Below, piece by piece: positions 1-6,298 of a stretch of 10,864 bases of DNA. Under the pieces are notes generated by a model that was not told the DNA's origin, made no database searches, and saw only the letters and a program-made list of their open reading frames with translations. Positions within the stretch are counted from its first letter, which is position 1; each line of letters starts with the position of its first letter. A program made the translations under genes and the position numbers. This stretch comes from Clostridia bacterium. GTDB taxonomy: Bacteria; Bacillota_A; Clostridia; Oscillospirales; CAG-272. The stretch is taken from the NCBI GenBank assembly GCA_017547395.1, contig JAFYPS010000072.1, positions 1 through 10,864 of the forward strand, in the 5' to 3' direction.

Positions 1-671
1 AGATAGGTTTCGCGGATTATCTTGCCGGGGCCAAGAAGAATTCCGTATGCGGATTCGTCCTCCTTACCGGGGTAGATGATTTCGCCGCTTATCGGGTCGG
101 TAATTGCAATCTCGGTAGAGAGGAGGTCCCAGATAAGCTGAGCGGTCGCGCCTCTCGGAAGTGCTTCTTTGAAGTTCACGGTACCGATATTGTCGGTAAG
201 TCCGAGTTTCTGCGCCGCCGCTATGTGACCGTACGGGTAAACCATATCCTTGGTTTCATAACCGAGTGCTCTCACTGCGATAGTGAGCATATCCTGATAG
301 GTTACAGGATCGTTGTATCCGTAAATGCCGTTTCCGCGGCCTACGATAAGTCCGAGTCCTGCAAGATAGTCAATTGCGGTACCGTATTCAGGTACGTCGC
401 TGAAAATTGCGCTTTTGTCTGCGTTCCAAATTGAAGCGTCAGTCTTGCCGGTGATTGCCTGAACGAAGAACAGCGCTGCCTGATAACGGGTTACGCTCTT
501 GTCGAGCATAAGGTCGCCGTTACCGTCGCCCTTGAGTATGCCGATTGCCGCAAGATTGTTTGCCGCCTCGGTATAATCTGCACCTTCCTCTGCGCCAACG
601 GTAATTACCGAACTGCCGATAACGCAAAGAACCGCAAGCACAAGGGAAAGAAATCTTTTGAAGTTTCTCAT
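1..671 (-). CDS. Secreted S-layer-homology (SLH) domain protein, N-terminal part, cut by window edge
   Basis: The reading frame stays open from an ATG at 671 to the left edge, giving 223 residues with no stop. A GGAG ribosome site about 8 bases upstream supports this start. Residues 1-27 form a signal peptide: basic MRNFKR, a hydrophobic core, and a VGA cleavage site before EEG. Three SLH-like modules follow, at about 30-76 (with TRYQAALFF), 90-141 (SDVPEYG...YGYND...YQDM...RALGYET) and 145-189 (PRGATAQLI in the usual TRAEFA position). SLH modules normally bind pyruvylated secondary cell-wall polymer and hold exported proteins on the wall. The motif here is degenerate, so that binding is inferred. 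The N-terminus aligns module for module with the 1232-residue protein encoded just upstream, so the two are tandem paralogues. The C-terminal effector part lies outside the window and its function cannot be judged. Confidence 0.88.
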   Translation of the reverse strand, partial: MRNFKRFLSLVLAVLCVIGSSVITVGAEEGADYTEAANNLAAIGILKGDGNGDLMLDKSVTRYQAALFFVQAITGKTDASIWNADKSAIFSDVPEYGTAIDYLAGLGLIVGRGNGIYGYNDPVTYQDMLTIAVRALGYETKDMVYPYGHIAAAQKLGLTDNIGTVNFKEALPRGATAQLIWDLLSTEIAITDPISGEIIYPGKEDESAYGILLGPGKIIRETY

Positions 672-697
672 GTGCGTTCTCCTTTTTGATTTTTCTT

Positions 698-710
698 CGG
701 CTTTTCGCCG
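698..710 (-). promoter_or_regulatory. Small leader hairpin just upstream of the SLH gene ribosome site
   Basis: On the minus strand, CGGC-GAAAA-GCCG can form a 4-bp stem with a purine loop, about 13 bases before the ribosome site of the SLH gene that starts at 671. It has no T-tract and is not a terminator. It could shape or stabilise the 5' leader. With only four base pairs it may equally be chance. Confidence 0.2.
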
Positions 711-749
711 TGAGGTTATGGTACAACACGTGAGAAAAGTTTTCAAGGC

Positions 750-778
750 TTGTTAGTTTAATGTAACATACACGTCAA
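750..778 (-). promoter_or_regulatory. Candidate sigma-A promoter for the left-edge SLH gene
   Basis: On the minus strand, TTGACG (773-778) is followed after exactly 17 bases by TAACAA (750-755). The -35 box matches the consensus at five of six positions but the -10 box at only about three. It would give a leader of roughly 70 bases before the ATG at 671. A promoter is expected in this gap because the preceding gene ends at a strong terminator. The exact site is uncertain. Confidence 0.35.
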
Positions 779-860
779 TTTTGAGGAAATTTTTAGTTCG
801 TTTTTGCAAGAATAAAGGATAGAATTGTATGAAAAGATAGATTAAAGGTTATGGTATCTT

Positions 861-985
861 AAGGCACCCTCCGGGAGGGAGCTCCCGACGGAGTCGGGTG
901 AGGGAGACCGCGCTAGAACAGTCTACTCTCGCAGGCTCCTTCCACCGCTATCGCGGTCCCCCTTCCTCTCGGAGGAAGGCTCACC
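861..985. repeat. GC-rich interspersed repeat with several hairpins (CCCTCC...GAGGGAG type)
   Basis: This non-coding block is built from nested inverted repeats. CCCGAC/GTCGGG (884-889/893-898) and ACCGC/GCGGT (944-948/953-957) form local stems, CCTTCCTC pairs with GAGGAAGG (961-968/972-979), and CCCTC at 867-871 can pair with GAGGG at 900-904. Its GC content contrasts sharply with the AT-rich DNA at 779-860, where I see nothing. The motif resembles short interspersed repeats that are common between genes in gut Clostridia. That family resemblance is from memory, and only one copy is present here. It carries no convincing reading frame. Confidence 0.6.
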
Positions 986-1054
986 AACCTGTCATCCTGA
1001 GGAACGAAGGATCTTAATGCCAAAATTTTACCCTTGTTCGCTTGAAATGACATC
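986..1054. repeat. Short interspersed repeat bounded by TGTCAT / ATGACA
   Basis: A 63-bp unit runs from TGTCAT (990-995) to its inverted copy ATGACA (1047-1052). The first part reads TGTCATCCTGAGGAACGAAG, a form I recognise as a widespread intergenic repeat of Bacillota (recognition from memory, not from a search). The inside is non-coding. Its right end runs directly into the GTAGGGG palindrome of the next repeat, so the two are fused or nested. Only one copy of this family is visible in the window. Confidence 0.5.
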
Positions 1055-1162
1055 GTAGGGGCGTGCACTCAACGTCCGCGAACCCTTGCAAAAACGGGAC
1101 GTCGAGGGCGCCGTCCCCTACCGCATTTGTTGGGTTTTGTGTTCTCATAAACGTTAATTTAC
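1055..1162 (+). repeat. Palindromic repeat copy A (left end missing or replaced)
   Basis: Positions 1076-1144 are identical over 69 bases to 5155-5223 in copy B. The right end continues with three differences to AATTTAC at 1162. The hairpin spans 1055-1121. Its right arm equals that of copies B and C, while its left arm is shorter and different but still largely complementary, with a few bulges. The left terminal repeat and outward promoter found in B and C are absent; the TGTCAT/ATGACA repeat occupies that place. The copy lies just beyond the terminator of the large SLH gene. Confidence 0.8.
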
Positions 1163-1184
1163 CGTTGCAAATCGCAAAATATAA

Positions 1185-1210
1185 CAAAAAAGGACTGCCG
1201 AAGCAGTCCT
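1185..1210 (-). terminator. Intrinsic terminator of the large SLH gene
   Basis: On the minus strand an 8-bp perfect stem, AGGACTGC/GCAGTCCT (1203-1210 with 1191-1198), closes a TTCG tetraloop in the very stable C(UUCG)G context. Six Ts follow (1185-1190). The hairpin begins 10 bases after the TAA stop at 1221-1223. This is a textbook Rho-independent terminator for the gene at 1221-4919. Confidence 0.93.
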
Positions 1211-1220
1211 TTTTATTTGA

Positions 1221-4200
1221 TTAATACTGGGGGAGGTTCTGACCCTGAGTCTGATTGTCCTGATTGTCGGGATCGGACGGTGCTACAGCGGGAACCATAT
1301 CGGATGCATCCATAAAGTCCTCTCTTGCATCAACGTCGCTGATGACGCCGTAAGGAATACCTACGCGGACGACTATCATATCAAGAGTGTTAGCCTCTTC
1401 ATCATAGTAACCGAAGGAGTGGTATCTTACCATAACCTTAAGCGAACCCTCATACTTCCAGATGGTATCGCCCTCGTCGTCAACTGCGGGGATGTAGTAG
1501 TCGGACCAGTTGTTGTGGCTGAAGAAAGGAATTGCATGAACCTTACCAACCACAGCGTTCTTAAGACCGGTGGTGATAACACCGTTACCGACTTCACCTT
1601 CATAGGAAGTGCCCTGATAGTAGAGACGTCTTGTAGGAACGGTGGATGCGCTGTAGTGAACGCCCTGCTCACGGTCCTCAAGATGTACTGTAGAGTAGCT
1701 CTGGAGGTTTGCATCGGTTGCGTTGTAGAATACGAAGGAGTCGTCAAGATTGAACTCTTCGGGATCTACGGATGCACCGAAGTCGTAGTCGATGAAGGTG
1801 TAGGTAAATCCGTCGAGAGTGCTGTAAATCTTGTCACCGTCGGTGTTGTGGTTGATAGATATAGACTCTTCACCCTCGTCGCGGGAGGAACCGTTGCCGT
1901 CAATATCCTTTTCTGCAAGGTTAACGGTGATCCAGTCCTTCTGACGGAGAACGGAGAAGCCCGCATTGCGGTAAATGTCGTTAGCAACGTAAACCTCTTC
2001 AAGAGTTACTGCCTGAACGTCATATTCCTCTGCATCAACGCGGAGAACGATGTTAACAAAGTTGTCAAGATGCTCAACGTCGGTAAGCACGGGAGTAGAC
2101 TCGGTGGATACTGCCGCTACGTCCTCGGTTTCGCCGGTTACAACGTTGTAAAGTCCGGTATAGGTGTGTACGTAGAGAGGATCGCCTGCCTTGGTGGTTA
2201 CAGCATTGCCCTCTGCATCAAGGTATGCACCGGTGTCTACGTATACGGAATCCTCAAGGAGGAGGTAGTAGGAGTAACCTTCGTAAGAAACGTTTTCGCC
2301 CTGTGCCCAGATGCTTCTCTGGTTGTTATCGTAAACGTTTGTAGCGTAGGAAGGATGCTGTGCATCATATTCCTTGACCGTCTTTACGGGGTCAAAGATT
2401 ACAAGCTCGCTTCCGCCTGCCTCAAGTACGAGGGCTGCAGCAGAGAAGTAAAGCTCGTTAGGTCTTACGGGAGCGTTTGTTTCAAGGTTGCCCTTGCGAA
2501 CAAGGTAACCGTCAGCACCGATAATAGTGGTAACGCTCTTTGCATCGGTAGAAACGCGGTCTACGGAGATGCCCGCTTCGTTTTCTTTATCAATAAAGAA
2601 ATTGGACTTGCCGTAGTTGAAGTAAAGTGTGGGCTGATCAGCATTTTCGGGAGCAATCATACCTGCGCCGGGGATTGCGAACTCTTCGGAGCCGTATGCA
2701 TAAAGCTCGAGCTTGCCGTTTTCATCCTCGTCCTCCGCATAGTAGAGGGAGCCGTTTGCGCGGATAGCGGTTGCTGCCTGCCAGTCGGTCCATGTGCCAA
2801 AGAAGTGTCTTTCGGCAATGCTTGTAAACTTAAGGGGTTCAGCCGCTACGTTATGTGTAACGATGGTTTCTACGTTTACGTCGTAAAGCTCGCCTGTAGC
2901 AGTGTCGAGAGCCTTAACGGTAACAAAGTCTTCGCCGAAGATAAGCTCATATGCTTCTTCGTCTGTGCCTTCGGCTGCCTTTTCTGCAGCTTCGATAGAA
3001 GCGTCAACGTCAACGATAACGTAATCCTTGGTTGTTACGGCAGCAGGGCCGGTGTATTTTTCAAGATATACAAGCTTTGCATCGTACTCAAGGAATCTTA
3101 CGTTGATTTCGCCCTTTACAGCGTCTTCGATAAGGTCTTTTGCAAGGTCCTCAACTGCAGGGAACGCTTCGTCACCAATAAGGAGACCGTTTGCATTAAC
3201 CATACCGCCTGCAAGGCCGAGAGACATAGCAGAGCCGTCGATAGTGAGGGTCTGCTTTCTTGTGTTGAGTCCGGTGAGAGTACCGGTCTGGAAAGTGCCG
3301 AGATTTTCAACAACGTTGAACTCTTTTGTGTGTCTGTTGAACGTGTAGATAACGAAATCACCGTTCTTTACAGGCTCACCGGTAAGAGTTACGTCAAGAG
3401 AATACTTACCCTCGTCGCCTACGGCAAGTCTGATGTCCTCAGGGCAGTAAGCGCGCATCTTTGTAGCCATTTCGCCGGTAACAAGGAACTTTTCAATGAA
3501 GTGAGTCTTGTTGGCGTCAGTCTTTTCGGTTGTTGCGCTGATGTTGTATACGGGAGTATCGGAATACTCACCTACCATAGTGTAGTAGAAGCCGCTGTAT
3601 CTTCTTCTTGCATACTGACCGAATTCATAAGGAGTATAGAAGATGATATCATACTCGCCGTCCTTGTCGAAGTCAACGAGTTCAAGGCTGAAGTAGGTCT
3701 GCTTCTTGATAGTGGAGAGAAGACCGTCAACAGTTTCGCGACCCTCTTCATAGTCCTCAAGAGCCATAAGGTCATAAACTTCCTCATCGTCGTTTGCAGG
3801 AGTGAGGATACCCATAGCGGGCGCGAGATCCTCGATCTCTACTCTCTTGCTGCCGAGATAGAGAGCCTTCTCGTCCTTACTGAACTTAACGTAGCTGAGT
3901 TCACCGACGTTTTCATAAACCTCGGACTTAACCATGTCAGCATGAACAACTGCGATATCTTCGCTTGCAAGCTTTTCAGCAGTAGGAGTTCTGTCGTCGA
4001 ACACGATGTTCATAAACTTACCGATAAGGTCAGCCTCCTTAACACCGTTTACAGCCTCGCCCTCAATCTTGAAGGTCCAAACGTCGCCCTCGGAATCCTC
4101 GCTTACGTCGGTTGCATAGAAATAACCTGCTTCGCGCTCGATGCCGGCAACGTCAAGAAGACCTGCCACAACTCCGTTAAGAACGTAGTTCTCGGTAGCG

Positions 4201-4919
4201 ACGATCATAAACTGCTTGCGCTCGGAAACGTTGAAGTTTCTTTCAATATATGTATCGGCAGTTGTCTCTTCGGTTTCTTCCTCTTCAACACCGAAAATGT
4301 CCATAAATACGTCGAGCTTTTCGTCATACTCGTCTGCGATTTCGGTTACAAGTGCATCGTAGAGCATCTGTGCAACCTGTCCGCGATTAAGATAATCTGC
4401 GGGAAGAACGTTGCTAAGACCGAAGCCAAGCTCCTCTACCTTAAGAACGTATCCCATAGGATATGCCATATTCTCAGTCTCGTAGCCGAGAGCACGGATG
4501 AACATAGCGCACATATCCTGATAACGGATACCGTCGTTGTAGCCAAAAGTCTTATTTCCGTAGCCGCGGATAACACCGATGCTGGAAATGAGATCCATTA
4601 CGTTGCCGTATTCGGGAACGTCGGTATATGTTTTGCTGGGTCCCTCGCCCCACGCTGCGTCATCAACAACACCTGTGATAACACGTGAGAAAAGAAGTGC
4701 CGCCTGATAGCGGAGAATAGGCTCTTCAAGATGAAGGTCGCCGTCTTCATAACCCTTCATAATCTCAAGGACTTCAAGATACTTCGCCGACGTAGCATAA
4801 CTCTCATACTCATCGGAAGAAGCAATAATGAAAATCTCAAGACCGCTTGCCGCAATCAGCATTACTGCCGACATAGCAACAGCAAGCACAAGCGTTAAAA
4901 TTTTACGAGTGTTTTTCAT
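1221..4919 (-). CDS. Large secreted SLH-domain protein, 1232 aa, unknown extracellular region
   Basis: The ATG at 4919 follows AAAGGAG at about 8 bases. Residues 1-35 are a basic and hydrophobic export signal (MKNTRKILTLVLAVAMSAVM...) without a clean AxA site. SLH-like modules lie at about 41-83 (RYQAALLF), 98-149 (YTDVPEYG...GYNDGIRYQDM...RALGYET) and 153-194 (NRGQVAQML). An acidic linker (EEEETEETT) comes near 210. The remaining thousand residues are rich in Asp, Glu, Tyr, Val and Thr, with only one more Cys, and read like stacked beta-rich extracellular domains. I recognise no enzyme motif there. The C-terminus is a polar N/Q-rich tail (PDNQDNQTQGQNLPQY) with no LPXTG sorting signal, so attachment would be through the SLH modules. 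It is a tandem paralogue of the gene at the left edge, and has its own terminator and candidate promoters. A surface structural or adhesive role is plausible but unproven. Confidence 0.9.
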   Translation of the reverse strand: MKNTRKILTLVLAVAMSAVMLIAASGLEIFIIASSDEYESYATSAKYLEVLEIMKGYEDGDLHLEEPILRYQAALLFSRVITGVVDDAAWGEGPSKTYTDVPEYGNVMDLISSIGVIRGYGNKTFGYNDGIRYQDMCAMFIRALGYETENMAYPMGYVLKVEELGFGLSNVLPADYLNRGQVAQMLYDALVTEIADEYDEKLDVFMDIFGVEEEETEETTADTYIERNFNVSERKQFMIVATENYVLNGVVAGLLDVAGIEREAGYFYATDVSEDSEGDVWTFKIEGEAVNGVKEADLIGKFMNIVFDDRTPTAEKLASEDIAVVHADMVKSEVYENVGELSYVKFSKDEKALYLGSKRVEIEDLAPAMGILTPANDDEEVYDLMALEDYEEGRETVDGLLSTIKKQTYFSLELVDFDKDGEYDIIFYTPYEFGQYARRRYSGFYYTMVGEYSDTPVYNISATTEKTDANKTHFIEKFLVTGEMATKMRAYCPEDIRLAVGDEGKYSLDVTLTGEPVKNGDFVIYTFNRHTKEFNVVENLGTFQTGTLTGLNTRKQTLTIDGSAMSLGLAGGMVNANGLLIGDEAFPAVEDLAKDLIEDAVKGEINVRFLEYDAKLVYLEKYTGPAAVTTKDYVIVDVDASIEAAEKAAEGTDEEAYELIFGEDFVTVKALDTATGELYDVNVETIVTHNVAAEPLKFTSIAERHFFGTWTDWQAATAIRANGSLYYAEDEDENGKLELYAYGSEEFAIPGAGMIAPENADQPTLYFNYGKSNFFIDKENEAGISVDRVSTDAKSVTTIIGADGYLVRKGNLETNAPVRPNELYFSAAALVLEAGGSELVIFDPVKTVKEYDAQHPSYATNVYDNNQRSIWAQGENVSYEGYSYYLLLEDSVYVDTGAYLDAEGNAVTTKAGDPLYVHTYTGLYNVVTGETEDVAAVSTESTPVLTDVEHLDNFVNIVLRVDAEEYDVQAVTLEEVYVANDIYRNAGFSVLRQKDWITVNLAEKDIDGNGSSRDEGEESISINHNTDGDKIYSTLDGFTYTFIDYDFGASVDPEEFNLDDSFVFYNATDANLQSYSTVHLEDREQGVHYSASTVPTRRLYYQGTSYEGEVGNGVITTGLKNAVVGKVHAIPFFSHNNWSDYYIPAVDDEGDTIWKYEGSLKVMVRYHSFGYYDEEANTLDMIVVRVGIPYGVISDVDAREDFMDASDMVPAVAPSDPDNQDNQTQGQNLPQY

Positions 4920-4989
4920 GCTTGTTTCTCCTTTAAAAATGCCTTAGGTAAAAATGAGCATACCTATGACAATAATTTTCCTATATATC

Positions 4990-5018
4990 ATATTACTACA
5001 TTCAAAAGTAATTTACAA
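4990..5018 (-). promoter_or_regulatory. Candidate gene-proximal promoter of the large SLH gene
   Basis: On the minus strand, TTGTAA (5013-5018) is followed after 17 bases by TAATAT (4990-4995) in very AT-rich DNA, about 70 bases before the ATG at 4919. Both boxes match the sigma-A consensus at about four of six positions. The stronger-looking TTGACA promoter at the end of repeat B (5095-5123) competes for the same role, and both could be used. Confidence 0.4.
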
Positions 5019-5090
5019 GAGTTTTTTTCTTTTTTGTAGGAATTTTTTGTTTGAGAATCGACAAAAGTCGGTAAAACCGATGACAGAACG

Positions 5091-5241
5091 GTAAATTAAT
5101 GTTTAGCAGAGCATCTATGTCAATGACAATGTAGGGGCTGGCGCCTTCGACAGCCCGCGAACCCTTGCAAAAACGGGACGTCGAGGGCGCCGTCCCCTAC
5201 CGCATTTGTTGGGTTTTGTGTTCCCATAAACATCAATTTAC
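5091..5241 (+). repeat. MITE-like palindromic element, copy B (complete)
   Basis: The element is 151 bp, bounded by GTAAATTAATGTTTA on the left and an inverted, near-matching TAAACATCAATTTAC on the right. Inside, 5131-5200 is an imperfect palindrome: 28-base arms (GTAGGGG...CCCGC and ACGGGACG...CCCCTAC) around a 14-base loop. It carries no usable reading frame. Positions 5111-5223 match copy C (10152-10264, inverted) at 112 of 113 bases. It lies between the PPIase operon terminator and the large SLH gene. Size, terminal repeats and copy number fit a non-autonomous transposable element. I cannot define a convincing target-site duplication. No transposase is in the window. Confidence 0.82.
5095..5123 (-). 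promoter_or_regulatory. Outward-facing promoter in repeat B, pointing to the large SLH gene
   Basis: On the minus strand a perfect TTGACA -35 box (5118-5123) is followed after 17 bases by ATTAAT (5095-5100), which lies in the terminal repeat. It points out of the element towards the ATG at 4919 and would give a leader of about 170 bases. Copy C has the same arrangement with AATAAT as the -10 box, so the signal belongs to the element itself. Activity is not shown. Confidence 0.5.
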
Positions 5242-5256
5242 GCGAACAGGCAAAAC

Positions 5257-5280
5257 AAAAAAGGCTCGCGTAGGCGAGCC
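5257..5280 (-). terminator. Intrinsic terminator of the PPIase operon
   Basis: On the minus strand, GGCTCGC (5274-5280) and GCGAGCC (5263-5269) form a perfect 7-bp GC-rich stem around a CTAC loop. Six Ts (5257-5262) follow. It begins 12 bases after the stop codon at 5293 and closes the three-gene PPIase operon. Confidence 0.92.
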
Positions 5281-5292
5281 TTTTTATCATTT

Positions 5293-6270
5293 TTATTTCT
5301 CGGTGAAGGTAGAAGTAGCAACTACGTCTGCCATAATCTCTTCGTAAAGAACCTTGGTCTCTACACTCTGGCGGGAGTAGTGCTTCTTATACTCGGATGC
5401 GGAAATCTGCTGAGTTTCTGCAAGAGAAGCAACCTTTGCCTCATACTCTTCGTCGGTTACGGTGTAGCCGTTTGCCTTTGCGATAGAGTAAAGAACCATC
5501 TCTTCCTTAAAGGTGCCCTTTGCCTCTTCAAGGCAGCTTTCCTCGGTGATGCCGAGGTTCTCAAGAGTAAGACCGTACTGAGTGTAGCTGTAGTAGAGTG
5601 CCTGATAGTAGCCGTAAAGGTCGTTTGCAAGCTTCTGTACTGCCGCTTCGGGATAGCCGATTACGGTTGCGCCCTCTACGATTGCGGTCCATGCATACTG
5701 CTTTTTGGTGTTTTCAATCTGCTTTTCACGCGATCCCTCAAGCTCTGCGCGAACTGCGTCGAATACGCTGTCTGCATATACTGCGTTAAGGGTGATTTCA
5801 AACTTTGCAGCCTTGCCTGCAAGCTCTGCATTTCCGTAGTCCTCGGGGAAGGTTACGTCGATAACCTTGGTTTCGCCAACGGTCATACCAACGATGCCGT
5901 CTTCAAAGCCGTCGATCATAGCGCCGCTGCCAAGGAGAAGGTCGGTCTCTTCAGCGGTACCGCCCTCGAATTCAACGCCGTCAAGGGTACCCTTGTAGTC
6001 GATGTTTACGAGGTTACCGTCAGCCGCTACCGCACCGTCAACGGTTTCGGGCTTCTCTTCGCTGTGGCCGAGATGGCTTGCAGCGTGATCCTTAACCTGC
6101 GCGTCGGTAACTGCCGCAACTGCGGGATAGGTAACGTCAAGGTTCTTGAACTCGCCAACGGTTACGTACTGGGAAAGGTCCTCTTCCATATAGGAAAAAC
6201 TCTCTTTACCGCAGGAGATAAGGGAAAGCGCCATCACTGCGCAAAGCATAATCGCAAAAATCTTTTTCAT
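5293..6270 (-). CDS. Extracytoplasmic trigger-factor-like PPIase lipoprotein (short form, 325 aa)
   Basis: The ATG at 6270 is chosen over an in-frame one at 6309: AAGGAG lies about 8 bases upstream, and it places a lipoprotein signal at the N-terminus (MKKIFAIMLCAVMALSLISC, lipobox LISC, lipidated Cys20). The conserved LSQYVTVGEFKNLDV segment at about 32-46 is shared by all three paralogues. Residues about 85-164 are an FKBP-fold peptidyl-prolyl isomerase domain of the trigger-factor subtype, with NIDYKGTLDGVEFEGG, IDGFEDGIVGM and DVTFPEDYGNAELAGK. Residues 165-325 are helical and resemble the trigger factor C-terminal chaperone arm. The trigger factor ribosome-binding domain is absent, as expected for a protein on the outer face of the membrane. 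It should assist folding of exported proteins by proline isomerisation and holding. It is the last gene of the operon, 28 bases after the previous stop. Confidence 0.9.
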   Translation of the reverse strand: MKKIFAIMLCAVMALSLISCGKESFSYMEEDLSQYVTVGEFKNLDVTYPAVAAVTDAQVKDHAASHLGHSEEKPETVDGAVAADGNLVNIDYKGTLDGVEFEGGTAEETDLLLGSGAMIDGFEDGIVGMTVGETKVIDVTFPEDYGNAELAGKAAKFEITLNAVYADSVFDAVRAELEGSREKQIENTKKQYAWTAIVEGATVIGYPEAAVQKLANDLYGYYQALYYSYTQYGLTLENLGITEESCLEEAKGTFKEEMVLYSIAKANGYTVTDEEYEAKVASLAETQQISASEYKKHYSRQSVETKVLYEEIMADVVATSTFTEK

Positions 6271-6298
6271 TGTAGTGCTCCTTATTATTTTTACTTGT

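Noticed and set aside
1055..1144. CRISPR array or riboswitch as an explanation of the repeats
   Set aside because: Copies are kilobases apart and in both orientations rather than in tandem with spacers, and no conserved riboswitch core is recognised. The features fit a MITE- or REP-like element better.
1419..4688. Open frame of 1089 codons on the plus strand, antisense to the large SLH gene
   Set aside because: It lies in antisense register within the SLH gene. Its product is rich in Val, Cys, Asn and Leu with no signal or domain, and it has no ribosome site. The sense frame has a signal peptide, SLH modules, an AAAGGAG site and a terminator. The open antisense frame follows from codon bias.
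5165..5347. 60-codon plus-strand frame starting inside repeat B
   Set aside because: It runs across the repeat, the terminator hairpin and the end of a minus-strand gene, has no ribosome site and no recognisable product.
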